Positions 50,198-59,513 of a DNA stretch of 64,000 bases are shown one piece after another. The stretch spans positions 1-64,000 of the forward strand of contig NZ_PGUY01000020.1 of assembly GCF_002863585.1 (NCBI RefSeq), read 5' to 3'. The DNA comes from Peribacillus deserti. GTDB lineage: Bacteria; Bacillota; Bacilli; Bacillales; DSM-1321. A program made the translations under genes and the position numbers. The first letter of the stretch is position 1; the number at the start of each line of letters is the position of its first letter. The notes under the pieces are model-generated. The model ran no database searches and was not told the DNA's origin. It saw only the letters and a program-made list of their open reading frames with translations.

Positions 50198-50624
50198 AAG
50201 GCTCTTTTCTAAAAGATTGTGGTTTTTAATAGTTCGGTGAACCTACCCTATTGTTAAACAGGTTGATTGGAACGTAAGGTGCGAGACTCCTGCGGGAGCA
50301 GCGGGTATTGTCCAGCTCCGGACTGACACCTTCGGTCATAAGCCAAATCGCCATTAAAAGGCAAAGTCGGCCTTTTACTGCCGCTAGTCTTATGCCGGTC
50401 AGGTGTCTGCTTTTCTTTTAGCGTTTTGCCTCTAATTAAAAAAGATCATCATTCAGCTTTTTGATGGATCTTATCTTGAAAAGCACCGTCCTCCGCTTTT
50501 CGATCAGGTGAGATCCCACAGGCGAAGCCGAGGAGGCTCAGCGCCCGCCCCGCGGAAAGCGAGCATCCTGTAGTGGAAATCAACCCCCTTGTTCAAAAAC
50601 AACAAAGTTTGCGAAAACAGCCTT
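50198..50624 (+). mobile_element. Interspersed element A, copy 5 (long form with nested unit B)
   Basis: Nearly identical to copy 1, including the nested unit B in the same place, ends AAGGCTCTTTTCTAAAAG and GCGAAAACAGCCTT. The two long copies must descend from one already composite element, so the composite itself has moved. Confidence 0.87.
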
Positions 50625-50650
50625 TTGTAAAGGGGGCAAGGCAGATAAAA

Positions 50651-50725
50651 ACTAATTGCATGGTAAAAGAAAATAATTGCATCACATAGTGAAATAATTT
50701 CAATGGATCAAAAAATAATTGCTTG
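50651..50725 (+). repeat. Four AATAATTGC motifs at exact 21-bp spacing
   Basis: AATTGC (once AATTTC) starts at 50654, 50675, 50696 and 50717. The 11-15 bases between units are not conserved. A further AATTGCA at 50824 falls close to five more periods. The remaining sequence to 51100 contains no gene on either strand. Confidence 0.65.
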
Positions 50726-51103
50726 AAACTTGAAAATCGGGTGTTAAAAAGTAAGCTGCTCCATCCGAATGGCGTTTTACATTTAATAATGGCGCAGAAA
50801 TTTCATGATTTAAGTAAATCTTTAATTGCAGAAATCCGAAACCCTTTTTAGATTAATCGTATGAGATAATACTTCCTAAAAATTAGCAAATAATCCTCCT
50901 TGCAGAAATTTTCGTACTAATAAACAGTACCTTCAACAAAAATGTGAATCAAAGTTTAGTCGTAACCCACACAGAGGAGCCTGGCTCAACTCGCACCCTA
51001 GAATCTAAAGGATTAAATCCTTTTATTTCGGGTAAATACCATCACGGGCAGTAATATGTTTAAATGAATTATCTTTTCTTCAAAGTAAATTTTACATAAA
51101 TAC

Positions 51104-51159
51104 TTGAAAGTCAAAGAAGGTCAATGTATAATGAATACAGAAAGTCAAATATAGTCAAA
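51104..51159 (+). promoter_or_regulatory. Sigma-A promoter with two CtsR boxes before clpE
   Basis: TTGAAA (51104-51109) and TATAAT (51127-51132) are 17 bp apart. AGTCAAA-GAA-GGTCAAT at 51109-51125 and AGTCAAA-TAT-AGTCAAA at 51143-51159 are heptad direct repeats matching the CtsR operator. The first fills the spacer, the second lies at the expected transcript start, so CtsR would block RNA polymerase and heat or protein stress would release it. Confidence 0.93.
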
Positions 51160-51229
51160 GTCAGATACAACCATAGACCTTACAAATCATAATAATTAAT
51201 GATAAAAACCAACTAGGAGGAGTACACAT

Positions 51230-53380
51230 ATGAATTGTGAAAAATGTCATACAAACCAAGCAGATTTTCAGTTTCGCGTTAATTTCAATGGCAAACAACA
51301 GGACTTCCATCTGTGCTCCGCTTGTTTTAAAGAAGAACGGCATAAATTAGGAGCGGCAATGGGAGGATCAGATTTTGGCGGCATGGGCGGATTCGCTTTT
51401 GATGATTTCTTTAAATCATTCGGACAGATGCCGCATGCTTCTCATTTTCAAAACCAGCCGCAGGCAGAACCCAAAACGAAACAAGGCGGCGGAGGCCTTC
51501 TTGACCAATATGGAAGAAATCTTACACAGCTTGCAGACGCAGGGTTGATCGACCCGGTCATTGGCCGTGAAGACGAAGTAAATCGAGTTATCGAGATTCT
51601 AAATAGACGCAATAAAAATAATCCTGTTTTAATAGGTGAGCCTGGGGTAGGTAAAACAGCGATCGCTGAAGGTTTTGCCCTTAAAATTTCTGAAGGCAGA
51701 GTGCCTATGAAGCTTCGTAATAAAGAGGTATATATGCTTGATGTTGCCTCCCTTGTTACAAATACAGGAATACGCGGTCAATTTGAAGAAAGAATGAAGC
51801 AGTTGATTCATGAATTGCAAGAACGCAAGAATGTTATCTTATTCATTGATGAAATCCATCAAATTGTTGGTGCGGGGTCTGCAGAAGGGTCCATGGATGC
51901 TGGGAATATCCTAAAACCGGCACTCGCACGCGGTGAGCTGCAATTAGTGGGTGCAACTACGCTTAGTGAATACCGCAAAATCGAAAAAGATGCAGCCCTT
52001 GAGCGCCGCTTCCAGCCCGTTCAGGTGGATGAGCCGTCTCCAGCGGAAGCTCTTCAAATCTTGGAAGGACTTAAAGAGCGTTATGAATCTTACCATCAAG
52101 TAAAATACAGCGAACAGGCATTAATTGCTGCCGTTGAGCTTTCACACCGTTATATTCAAGACCGCTTCCTTCCAGATAAAGCGATTGACCTAGTCGATGA
52201 AGCTGGTTCTAAGTTGAATTTAACAATTGAAGGCGGACAAGAGGAAGATATTAAGGAACGCCTTGCTCAGATTCACCAGAATAAAGAAAAAGCTCTTAAA
52301 GAAGAAGCGTATGAAGCTGCGGCTAAATTACGGGATGAAGAAGAAGAGCTTGAAAGAATATTGAAGGATGGAGGCTCCGCCAGCCACCCAGTGGTTACGG
52401 TTGAGCACATCCAGGAATTAATTGAACAAAAAACCGGCATTCCTGTGGGCAAGCTCCAGGAAGATGAGCAGGTACGCATGAACCGTCTTCAAGAAGAACT
52501 TTCTAAGAAAGTTATTGGACAGGAGGAAGCTGTTAAGAAGGTTGCTAAGGCTATCCGACGCAGCCGCGCAGGTCTTAAATCAAAAACCCGCCCGATAGGT
52601 TCCTTCTTATTTGTAGGTCCGACTGGTGTTGGTAAAACAGAGCTTACTAAAACACTTGCTCTTGAACTATTTGGTTCCAAGGATTCTATGATCCGCTTAG
52701 ATATGAGTGAATATATGGAAAAACACAGTGTTTCTAAATTAATCGGTTCACCTCCTGGATATGTAGGGCACGAGGAAGCTGGACAGCTTACTGAAAAAGT
52801 ACGCCGTAAGCCTTACAGTATCATTCTTTTGGACGAAATTGAAAAAGCGCATCCGGATGTGATGCACATGTTCCTTCAAATCTTAGAGGATGGCCGTCTG
52901 ACAGACAGCCAGGGACGTACGGTTAACTTCAAAGATACAGTGATTATTATGACAAGTAACGCAGGAGTAGGGGAGAAGCGAAAAGTAATGGGCTTTGGTG
53001 CAGGCAATTCGGCAGTTGAACAGGCATCCATCCTGCATGCATTAGGAAGCTACTTCAAACCAGAATTCCTGAACCGTTTCGACAGCATTATTGAGTTCTC
53101 CTCATTAACTAAGGAAAATATCCTAAAAATCGTGGATATTATGCTTGGTGATTTATATGAAACAATTACTGAACAAGAGTTATCACTTGAGGTAACAGAG
53201 GCTGCTAAAGAGAAACTGGCAGAGCTTGGCTACCACCCAGCCTTTGGTGCTAGACCATTGCGCCGTGTAATTCAAGAGCAGCTTGAAGATGGAATTGCAG
53301 ACTTCATTTTTGAGAAGCCTGAAATAAAAAATCTTAAAGCTGTGGTTGAGGATGATCAAATAAAAGTAATTGAAGCGTAA
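51230..53380 (+). CDS. clpE: ATP-dependent Clp protease ATP-binding subunit ClpE
   Basis: A 716-residue HSP100 unfoldase that feeds ClpP and disaggregates proteins under heat stress. The N-terminal zinc finger [13 protein letters not shown]...HLCSACF is diagnostic of ClpE. Two AAA+ modules follow: GEPGVGKTA and GPTGVGKTE are the Walker A motifs, LFIDEIHQI and LLDEIEKAH the Walker B. A UVR-like coiled middle part ([21 protein letters not shown]) lies between. AGGAGGAG precedes the ATG. Control by CtsR is clear from the promoter. Whether it also uses the ClpP paralogue at 30694 is open. Confidence 0.95.
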   Translation: MNCEKCHTNQADFQFRVNFNGKQQDFHLCSACFKEERHKLGAAMGGSDFGGMGGFAFDDFFKSFGQMPHASHFQNQPQAEPKTKQGGGGLLDQYGRNLTQLADAGLIDPVIGREDEVNRVIEILNRRNKNNPVLIGEPGVGKTAIAEGFALKISEGRVPMKLRNKEVYMLDVASLVTNTGIRGQFEERMKQLIHELQERKNVILFIDEIHQIVGAGSAEGSMDAGNILKPALARGELQLVGATTLSEYRKIEKDAALERRFQPVQVDEPSPAEALQILEGLKERYESYHQVKYSEQALIAAVELSHRYIQDRFLPDKAIDLVDEAGSKLNLTIEGGQEEDIKERLAQIHQNKEKALKEEAYEAAAKLRDEEEELERILKDGGSASHPVVTVEHIQELIEQKTGIPVGKLQEDEQVRMNRLQEELSKKVIGQEEAVKKVAKAIRRSRAGLKSKTRPIGSFLFVGPTGVGKTELTKTLALELFGSKDSMIRLDMSEYMEKHSVSKLIGSPPGYVGHEEAGQLTEKVRRKPYSIILLDEIEKAHPDVMHMFLQILEDGRLTDSQGRTVNFKDTVIIMTSNAGVGEKRKVMGFGAGNSAVEQASILHALGSYFKPEFLNRFDSIIEFSSLTKENILKIVDIMLGDLYETITEQELSLEVTEAAKEKLAELGYHPAFGARPLRRVIQEQLEDGIADFIFEKPEIKNLKAVVEDDQIKVIEA

Positions 53381-53385
53381 TTTGA

Positions 53386-53426
53386 AAAAGCCTTTATAAC
53401 AGGATTCTGTTATAAAGGCTTTTTTT
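53386..53426. terminator. Rho-independent terminator of clpE
   Basis: AAAGCCTTTATAACAG / CTGTTATAAAGGCTTT, a perfect 16-bp stem with A and T runs, so it may serve both clpE and the convergent gene. Confidence 0.9.
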
Positions 53427-53427
53427 A

Positions 53428-54696
53428 TTACATCGAAACCGGAACGGTGACGCTCAGTGGATGAAGAGCTTTGGTTTGCTTAATGAAAATAAAAGCATCA
53501 TACCGTTCAGACATGAGAGAAGGTACATAATTTCCGTATCGTTCATATTCAGGTTTGTATACAACCCCTATGGCACGATGTCCAATTTGTTGATTGAACA
53601 AGTGTTTGTTTCGTTCATTGAAGATCAGGATTTTATCAAAGGCACCTGCTTTATGCATAGCATCCTCCCAGCTGCCCCGCATGGCTTTAGGGACTGTTTT
53701 TACATCAAAATTGACGCCCCATTCATCTGCAGCAATAACGGTTCCGCTGTGGGTTCCAAATCCTACTATATACACATGGCCCGGAGGATTCTGCTCCCTA
53801 ATTACCTGGCCTACATTGATCATGCCGGCATCTCTCATATCCGTGGCACTGGCATCACCCACATGAGTGTTATGCTCCCAGACAATCGCTTTTCCAGCAG
53901 ATCCGTAAAAGTCCATAATTTCATTTAAGGCATCCACCATATGCATATCCCGGATATTCCATGAACGCTCATCATGAACGACCATAGTGCGGTAATAGTT
54001 CTCAGCATTATAAACAGCCATCGCATTCACCTGAAGGTTCAAATTAAGCTCCTCGTGGTGAGGATACACTTCTTTTTTTCGCTGAATGGTGGTCAAGAGT
54101 TTTGCTACTTCATCAATACAGCCTTCATTATAGATACCAGCCGAAACCGCATATTCTTCGTTCTGTCGGTTAAAAGGTTCAAAGCAGGTAAAGGCGTTTT
54201 TCGCAGCTTCAAGGTCTGGTGAATCAATCTCTGTCAAATAACGGATCACTTCATCCATGGACTCCCAAAGACTGTAAACATCTATGCCGTAAAAACCGGC
54301 CTTTACGGAGGACTGGCCAGATTCATTGTATGTCTTCATCCATTCAATCAAATCTATGATTTCTTCATTTGCCCACATCCAGGTCGGCCAGCGGTTGAAG
54401 CTTGTCAGGACGTCGCGGGCTGATCTGGATTCTTTGTCATAGCCTTTTACATAGCGGTTAATTGCCTGGCATGCCGGCCAGTCACCCTCGACCGCAACAA
54501 AGGTAAACCCCTTATCTTTTATGAGTTTTTTTGTGATTTCGGCACGTGTTGTATAAAATTCAGACGTACCATGGGACGCCTCTCCCAGCAGCACAAATCT
54601 CGGATTCCCCATTTGGCTGATGAGCCGGTCTAAGTCAGATGGTCCTGTGAGCGGGATGGATTGGTCACGGATGGCCAGTATCAGGTCCTTATCCAT
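53428..54696 (-). CDS. Erythromycin esterase family protein
   Basis: A 422-residue protein of the EreA/succinoglycan-biosynthesis family. FVLLGEASHGTSEFYTTRAEI contains the catalytic-type histidine, FVAVEGDWPACQAINRYVKG the conserved glutamate, and VWEHNTHVGDASATDM the second histidine block. These match the EreA and B. cereus Bcr135/136 fold. Most chromosomal bacillus members do not hydrolyse macrolides, so resistance should not be assumed. AAGGAGG lies about 11 bases before the start. It follows a small gene by 20 bases on the same strand, probably one operon. Confidence 0.87.
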   Translation of the reverse strand: MDKDLILAIRDQSIPLTGPSDLDRLISQMGNPRFVLLGEASHGTSEFYTTRAEITKKLIKDKGFTFVAVEGDWPACQAINRYVKGYDKESRSARDVLTSFNRWPTWMWANEEIIDLIEWMKTYNESGQSSVKAGFYGIDVYSLWESMDEVIRYLTEIDSPDLEAAKNAFTCFEPFNRQNEEYAVSAGIYNEGCIDEVAKLLTTIQRKKEVYPHHEELNLNLQVNAMAVYNAENYYRTMVVHDERSWNIRDMHMVDALNEIMDFYGSAGKAIVWEHNTHVGDASATDMRDAGMINVGQVIREQNPPGHVYIVGFGTHSGTVIAADEWGVNFDVKTVPKAMRGSWEDAMHKAGAFDKILIFNERNKHLFNQQIGHRAIGVVYKPEYERYGNYVPSLMSERYDAFIFIKQTKALHPLSVTVPVSM

Positions 54697-54716
54697 ATAA
54701 TGGTGAGCCTCCTTTT

Positions 54717-55094
54717 TTATCGTTTATATTCCGCATTGTAAGAATTCCCGCCGGCATGCACAGATAACAAAGTATCTGCATATCCCACAAGCCGGTTGAC
54801 AAGCTCGTCTGCGATCGAATAAACAAGCTGGAAATTTTCCTGTGTAAATAAACCAGGATCATCTAGAATGACAGTTGTATTAATAAACATATCTCTGTTT
54901 CCGTATAAATTATAATGGACGATGGCCTTACCGGCCGCACCGCCCGTGGCAGGATCTTTGAAGCCAGGAATAAATACATACCATTCCTCAGCGGTAGCCG
55001 ATCTAAAATTCTTAGTGAATTGAATATGATCCGTAACCGCCTTAATCTTATCCATTTCCTCAGGATTTAAATCCCTTACCTTGTCCTTTTCCAT
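54717..55094 (-). CDS. Hypothetical protein upstream of the erythromycin esterase homologue
   Basis: A 125-residue cytosolic protein with no family I recognise. It begins MEKDKVRDLNPEEMDKIKAV and contains a beta-rich middle (EEWYVFIPGFKDPATGGAAGKAIVHYNLYGN) and ends LSVHAGGNSYNAEYKR. GAGGTG lies a few bases before the ATG. The 20-base gap to the esterase-like gene suggests co-transcription and maybe a shared substrate. Confidence 0.65.
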   Translation of the reverse strand: MEKDKVRDLNPEEMDKIKAVTDHIQFTKNFRSATAEEWYVFIPGFKDPATGGAAGKAIVHYNLYGNRDMFINTTVILDDPGLFTQENFQLVYSIADELVNRLVGYADTLLSVHAGGNSYNAEYKR

Positions 55095-55172
55095 ATCTAC
55101 ACCTCAGCAAACACTAAAATAAACCCTGCACCTTAGAATTTCCCAACCATATGCATTATATAAAAACAAATC

Positions 55173-55248
55173 GGGAAATAAACACTGGCCCCATCGATTG
55201 CCTGGTCATACCGGGGGAAAGAAGCTCGGGAAATGGGGGACAGTCCCC
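55173..55248. repeat. Palindrome-pair repeat C, copy 4
   Basis: GGGAAATAAACACTGGCCCC and GGGAAATGGGGGACAGTCCC flank variable DNA. It lies 3' of the minus-strand SDR gene. Confidence 0.78.
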
Positions 55249-55256
55249 ATAAAAAT

Positions 55257-55283
55257 AAGGCTGCCACCCCCTGGCGACAGCCT
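55257..55283 (-). terminator. Rho-independent terminator of the SDR gene
   Basis: GGCTGTCGCCA / TGGCAGCC stem on the minus strand followed by TTATTTTT, right after the SDR stop. Confidence 0.8.
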
Positions 55284-55288
55284 CTGTT

Positions 55289-56032
55289 TCATTGGAATTG
55301 TTTGTTCATTTGTTCAACGGCCTGGTCGATTTCTTCGCGGGACATTTTCATGGCTTTTGCAGATCGGCCGTACCCGATTTCTTGCTGGTTGCTGTCCAAT
55401 CCTTCGAAGATCCCGTCCGCAAATTCGTCTAAAGGTTCTCCGAATGTATGCAGTCCGGGACCCCCTAAATCGGTATTGACAGCCGGAGGTGCTATTTCGA
55501 ATACTTCAATATTCGTTTTCGAAAGCTGGTGTCTTAAGCTGATGGTAAAGGAATGCAGAGCTGCTTTTGTAGCGCAATAGATGGGCGCTATTGCCATTGG
55601 CGTGAAAGCAAGCCCGGAAGTGACGTTTAAAATGCCAGCTTTCTCTTTTTCAGCCAGATGGTTCAAGAAGAGCATGGTCAAATGAATCGGCGCTTCAAAG
55701 TTCGCTTTTATTTCCTGGTTGTAATAGCTCCAGTCTTTAGTCTGCTCCAATAAATTAAATCGCTGCTGGATCCCTGCATTATTGACTAAAATGTTGACTT
55801 CTGGATAGCTGCTTTTAACCCACTCCAAAAGGGAAACCCGGTCGCTCTCTACGGAAACATCACACACCCGGGTATGTAATTCCGGGAATTTCTCCTTCGC
55901 TTGGCTCAGTTTCTCTTCGCTTCGGCCGCAGACAATGACAGTATTCCCTCTTTTTAAAAAACGTTCGGCGAAAGCAAGTCCGATTCCTGATGAACCGCCT
56001 GTAATTAAAATGGTATTTCCCGACCAATTCAT
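55289..56032 (-). CDS. SDR family oxidoreductase (DltE-like)
   Basis: A 247-residue classical short-chain dehydrogenase. ILITGGSSGIGLAFAERFL is the dinucleotide motif, with VCGRSEEKL suggesting NADP preference (Arg after the second strand); NNAG and YCATKAALHSFT (Tyr/Lys) are the catalytic parts. The C-terminal EIAPPAVNTDLGGPG and DEFADGIFEGL resemble DltE/YqjQ-type proteins of unknown substrate. AGGAGGG lies before the ATG. It has its own terminator. Confidence 0.85.
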   Translation of the reverse strand: MNWSGNTILITGGSSGIGLAFAERFLKRGNTVIVCGRSEEKLSQAKEKFPELHTRVCDVSVESDRVSLLEWVKSSYPEVNILVNNAGIQQRFNLLEQTKDWSYYNQEIKANFEAPIHLTMLFLNHLAEKEKAGILNVTSGLAFTPMAIAPIYCATKAALHSFTISLRHQLSKTNIEVFEIAPPAVNTDLGGPGLHTFGEPLDEFADGIFEGLDSNQQEIGYGRSAKAMKMSREEIDQAVEQMNKQFQ

Positions 56033-56199
56033 AGGATATTCCCTCCTGTTTTTGTATAACCTTTTAAATTTTACCCTTTTATATCCGGGGTCAACCGACT
56101 GAACACCTCAAAAAAGGATCCTTTTGATTAATAAATCTTCGGATAACCCATGCAGCTTGGGAAATAGTATGGATAGAATCTTACTAGGAAGTGGTATAT

Positions 56200-57036
56200 G
56201 TGAAAGCTGTGTGCTTCAGCGAATATGATCCGTTAAAACGAGTCATTCTGTGTGAACCCCAATATATGAGAATTAAAGATGTTATCAACGAGACCCAAAA
56301 ACATTTTGAAAATGAAGGCATTCATATAAAAACGGCCATGATTCAGCATCAGAATTTTGTAGCGGCTTTGAAAAAGCTGGGGATTGAGGTAGTGATCCTC
56401 CCGTCATTCGAGAAATATCCTGAACAAGTGTTTACCCGGGATATTGGCTTCACTCTCGGAGAACAAATCTTTGTAGCAGAAATGGGAACGGAGATTCGTA
56501 CGGGAGAGGAACATGTTTTAATGGAATGGCTTAAAAAGTCGGAGCTGCCTTTCATCAATCTTACTGGTGACAGGATTGAAGGCGGCGATGTGCTGATCGA
56601 CCGCAATACCATTTATGTGGGCATCAGTAACCGGACTAAAATAGAGTCGATTGAAAAACTAGAGCAGCTGCTGCCTCAATTTGAGATCATTGCCATCCCA
56701 TTTACAGACACGTATCTTCATTTGGACTGTGTTTTTAATATTATATCACCTCAGGAAGCATTAATTTTTCCGGGGGAAATTAATAAAGAAGAGCTGAAGA
56801 TCCTGGCATCCCGGTATGATCTCATAGAAGTGACGGAAGAAGAACAATTCACCCTTGGCACCAATGTCCTTTCTGTCGGCCATAAAAAAATTATTTCTCT
56901 GCCAGTGAACAAAAAAGTAAACAGCCAACTCAGAAAACGAGGCTATGAAGTCATAGAAGTCGATATCACAGAAATCATTAAATCCGGCGGAGCTTTTAGG
57001 TGCTGTACAATGCCGATCGTCAGGGAAAAATCGTAA
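56200..57036 (+). CDS. Dimethylarginine dimethylaminohydrolase-like amidinotransferase-fold protein
   Basis: A 278-residue protein of the guanidine-modifying (pentein) superfamily. VFTRDIGFTLG carries the substrate-binding Asp, GDRIEGGDVLI the Glu/Asp pair, DTYLHLDCVFNII the catalytic histidine, and GGAFRCCTMPIV the catalytic cysteine. This set fits the DDAH/arginine deiminase-like group (YkgA in B. subtilis), which hydrolyses methylated arginines or related compounds. I chose GTG 56200, spaced properly from AGGAAG; GTG 56191 overlaps it. It is monocistronic with a terminator. Confidence 0.85.
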   Translation: MKAVCFSEYDPLKRVILCEPQYMRIKDVINETQKHFENEGIHIKTAMIQHQNFVAALKKLGIEVVILPSFEKYPEQVFTRDIGFTLGEQIFVAEMGTEIRTGEEHVLMEWLKKSELPFINLTGDRIEGGDVLIDRNTIYVGISNRTKIESIEKLEQLLPQFEIIAIPFTDTYLHLDCVFNIISPQEALIFPGEINKEELKILASRYDLIEVTEEEQFTLGTNVLSVGHKKIISLPVNKKVNSQLRKRGYEVIEVDITEIIKSGGAFRCCTMPIVREKS

Positions 57037-57040
57037 ATAA

Positions 57041-57075
57041 CGAAAAGGGATCTTAAAAAAAGGTCCCTTTTTTTG
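57041..57075 (+). terminator. Rho-independent terminator
   Basis: AAAAGGGATCTT / AAGGTCCCTTTTTTT hairpin right after the DDAH-like gene. Confidence 0.85.
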
Positions 57076-57178
57076 CATGAATTGTCCAAATGACAGGAAA
57101 AGGCATACTATAGGTGTATTAATCAAACTGTTAACGGGTATAGTTTAATACATTATTTTAGAATAAGGATGATTTACA

Positions 57179-57715
57179 ATGAGAGATGTCACTCTTCTAA
57201 ATATTTTTGAACATCATATTGCCGAAAAATACTTGAATCGGTCAGGCTTAGCTCATGCCATCGCCGTCGCGTATCATGCCTTTAAGCTGGCAAAAGAACA
57301 AAAACAGGATGTAGATATTGCAGCCAAAGCGGGGCTGCTGCACGATATAGGCCATTTCACATGGTACCGAAATGGGAAATGGGATTACGATTTATATAAA
57401 AAGAATGATATACATCCGATAAAAGGGGCAGAGAGGGCCCATAAGCTTCTTATCCGTCTTGGCGAAAATCCTATCCGGGCGAAAACGATTGCTCTTGCCA
57501 TCCTATTCCATACGGACTCCTTTCTGCCGACGAATGATATCATCCGTACTCCGCTTCAGCAGATCGTTAAGTGGGCGGACGAAAAGGATGAAGAAGAAGG
57601 CGGTCTTCATCACTACCGAAAAATCGAAATGGAGAGAGCAAGAGAAAGTATCATCCGTCTGGATGAATTAATAGATCAAGAAATGGAAAATAAAAACGAA
57701 ACAGAAATATCTTGA
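57179..57715 (+). CDS. HD domain-containing protein
   Basis: A 178-residue cytosolic phosphohydrolase-like protein. [15 protein letters not shown] supplies the first His, [10 protein letters not shown] the HD pair, [13 protein letters not shown] and FHTDSF further His residues, and KWADEKD the final Asp. It is a compact HD domain without other modules, of the YqeK-like size class; the substrate is not known. Its start is preceded by AAGGATG. Its last bases overlap the -35 box of the next transcription unit. Confidence 0.83.
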   Translation: MRDVTLLNIFEHHIAEKYLNRSGLAHAIAVAYHAFKLAKEQKQDVDIAAKAGLLHDIGHFTWYRNGKWDYDLYKKNDIHPIKGAERAHKLLIRLGENPIRAKTIALAILFHTDSFLPTNDIIRTPLQQIVKWADEKDEEEGGLHHYRKIEMERARESIIRLDELIDQEMENKNETEIS

Positions 57716-57765
57716 CGCGAAACCAAAAGGTTTCATATAATGTAATTATGAAACCTTTTGGTTTT
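57712..57765 (+). promoter_or_regulatory. Promoter with two GAAACC-N4-GGTTTC operators (AHSA1-arsR unit)
   Basis: TTGACG (57712-57717) and TATAAT (57736-57741) are 18 bp apart. A perfect palindrome GAAACCAAAAGGTTTC fills the spacer at 57719-57734. A second, 15 of 16 bases symmetric, lies at 57750-57765. Their centres are 31 bp apart, three helical turns. The layout predicts tight repression by the ArsR-family protein encoded second in the unit. Confidence 0.8.
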
Positions 57766-57789
57766 ATTTTTATTTTACGGAGGATAATC

Positions 57790-58218
57790 ATGAAAGAAAA
57801 TACGACAGTATCTGATATTAAAAAGACGATTTTATTAGAAGCGTCTATTCAGAAAGTCTGGGATACGGTTTCGACCGCAGAGGGTATTTCTGCCTGGTTT
57901 ATGCCAAACGACTTTCAGCCGGTTGAAGGGCATGAATTTCATATTCAATCGCCGTTCGGCCCATCTCCATGCAGAGTCCTGCAAGTGGACCCGCCCAACC
58001 GTCTTTCCTTTTCATGGGATACAGACGGCTGGGTCGTCGTTTTTGAACTGGAGGAACGGGATGGGAAAACGGAATTCACCCTGACCCATTCTGGCTGGAA
58101 GCCTGCTGACGAAATCATCGGTAAAGCCGGTGAAAAGAGTTCTATCATCCGTGACCGTATGGACCAGGGCTGGCAGGCGATCGTATCAGAAAGGCTTAAG
58201 AAGGCAGTTGAAGGATAA
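57790..58218 (+). CDS. SRPBCC (AHSA1-like) domain protein
   Basis: A 142-residue START/Bet v1-like protein. [30 protein letters not shown] opens the hydrophobic-cavity fold, [10 protein letters not shown] and [10 protein letters not shown] are conserved strands, and [16 protein letters not shown] is the C-terminal helix. Such proteins bind small hydrophobic ligands. ATG 57790 follows GGAGG by 7 bases; earlier in-frame starts lie inside the promoter. Its stop codon overlaps the start of an ArsR regulator (TAATG), the common AHSA1-ArsR pair, where the ligand-binding protein may tune or be tuned by the repressor. Confidence 0.87.
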   Translation: MKENTTVSDIKKTILLEASIQKVWDTVSTAEGISAWFMPNDFQPVEGHEFHIQSPFGPSPCRVLQVDPPNRLSFSWDTDGWVVVFELEERDGKTEFTLTHSGWKPADEIIGKAGEKSSIIRDRMDQGWQAIVSERLKKAVEG

Positions 58219-58583
58219 TGCCGGAAACTGCCCGGCATGATGTGTTCCAGGCCATTGCTGATCCCACCAGGAGGAAGCTGCTGCAGCTCCTATCTGAAAA
58301 GGAAATGCCCATAGGTGCATTAGCTGCCCATTTTCCAATCAGCCGGACAGCGGTCGCAAAACATTTGGCCATTCTTTCAGATGCAAGCCTGATATCTGGC
58401 AAAAAAACAGGCAGGGAAAAAATTTACGTCCTGCATCCTGAACCCCTGCGTGAGGTCAAAGAATGGCTTGACTATTATGAACGCTTTTGGGATAACAAGC
58501 TGTCCATGCTCAAACATCTAGTTGAAAGTGGAGAAGAACAGAGTCTGAAAGAAACAGAAACGCGGAAAAAACCTAATCATTAG
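58218..58583 (+). CDS. ArsR family winged-helix transcriptional repressor
   Basis: A 121-residue regulator. FQAIADPTRRKLLQLLSEKEMPIGALAAHFPISRTAVAKHLAILSDASLISGKKTGREKIYVLHPEPLREVKEWL is a full ArsR helix-turn-helix with wing. There is no CxC metal site in the recognition helix, so it is probably not a classical metal sensor; this is usual for the SdpR-like/AHSA1-linked branch. It is translationally coupled to the SRPBCC gene. The twin palindromes at 57719 and 57750 are its most likely operators. Confidence 0.9.
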   Translation: MPETARHDVFQAIADPTRRKLLQLLSEKEMPIGALAAHFPISRTAVAKHLAILSDASLISGKKTGREKIYVLHPEPLREVKEWLDYYERFWDNKLSMLKHLVESGEEQSLKETETRKKPNH

Positions 58584-58615
58584 ACGTCCAGTACCTGTGG
58601 GCGTTTTTTTATATT
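58584..58615 (+). terminator. Rho-independent terminator
   Basis: GACGTCC / GGGCGTTT stem (one G-T pair) with a T-run, right after the ArsR stop. 58616-58707 shows nothing else. Confidence 0.7.
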
Positions 58616-58707
58616 ATAGAGGGTGCCTAAGATTGTGGCTGAATGTTTTCACATGATAAAAGAAAGAATAATCAAATCCGGTAATAGGTATTATTTTACC
58701 TTTTGCT

Positions 58708-58983
58708 AAAGGGTCTTTTTTAAAAGATTGTTGTTTTGTAATATGTTTTGATCACCGTTGGTAAACCAGGTTGGTTGGGCGGAAGGTGCGAGATCAGTGT
58801 TCCTTATTTTATCTGGAAATCAGATGGAAACGCACCCTCAACCTCCTGCGGGAGCAGGGGGACAGGTTCAGACCCCGCAGGCTAAGACGAGAAGGCTGAC
58901 CGCCCGCCCCGCGGAAAGCAAGCATGCCTTGCGCTCCAATCAACCATTTGTTCAAAAGCAACAAAGTTTGCGAACACAGCCTT
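58708..58983 (+). mobile_element. Interspersed element A, copy 6 (diverged)
   Basis: Ends AAAGGGTCTTTTTTAAAAG and TTTGCGAACACAGCCTT. The core is recognisable (TTGGTTGGGCGGAAGGTGCGAG, CGCCCGCCCCGCGGAAAGC without the usual exactness) with an unrelated stretch of about 35 bp at 58795-58835. It is the most worn copy and so probably the oldest. Confidence 0.75.
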
Positions 58984-59021
58984 GCTAAAAAAGCATAATA
59001 CTAATTTAAAGGCGGCCCAAA

Positions 59022-59513
59022 ATGAAAACGGAAATGGAAATTCAAAAATACACAAATGAATACCAAAATTCAGTAGTAGAGTTGATCGCATTTATTCAGC
59101 AGCAGGAATATAACATACCCATTAAGCTTGAGGATCAGCCTGATTTATTTTCGATAGAAAAAGTCTATCAGTCAGGAAGAGGTAATTTCTGGATTGCTCT
59201 GCATAATGGAGATGTTGTAGGAACTATAGCCCTCCAGGATATAGGAAATCAACAAGCAGCCCTTAAAAAACTTTTTGTACATCCGGATTATAGAGGCAAG
59301 AGCTATGGGACAGCGGCTCACTTACTGCATACAGTCCTGGAGTGGGCAGAGCAGCAGGCCATCGTCAAGATTATCCTTGGTACAACCGAACAATTTAAGG
59401 CTGCTCACAGATTTTATGAGAAACATGGTTTTTTAGAGATTACCGAAAGAGAACTGCCTGAAGACTTCCCAAAACTCAAAGTTGATACTAAATTTTTTAC
59501 GTATGTGATTTAA
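59022..59513 (+). CDS. GNAT family N-acetyltransferase
   Basis: A 163-residue acetyltransferase. LKKLFVHPDYRGKSYGTAAHLLHTVLEWA is a clear motif A with the acetyl-CoA-binding R-G-x-x-x-G loop, and TTEQFKAAHRFYEKHGFLEI is motif B. It belongs to the same broad group as MarR-linked and YjcK-like GNATs; the substrate is unknown. AAAGGCGG lies before the ATG. It is alone, between repeat element A and a long gene-free stretch. Confidence 0.85.
   Translation: MKTEMEIQKYTNEYQNSVVELIAFIQQQEYNIPIKLEDQPDLFSIEKVYQSGRGNFWIALHNGDVVGTIALQDIGNQQAALKKLFVHPDYRGKSYGTAAHLLHTVLEWAEQQAIVKIILGTTEQFKAAHRFYEKHGFLEITERELPEDFPKLKVDTKFFTYVI

Noticed and set aside
53428-54696. Macrolide resistance gene
   Set aside because: Family membership alone does not predict macrolide hydrolysis; chromosomal bacillus members usually do not confer it, and no mobile element surrounds it.
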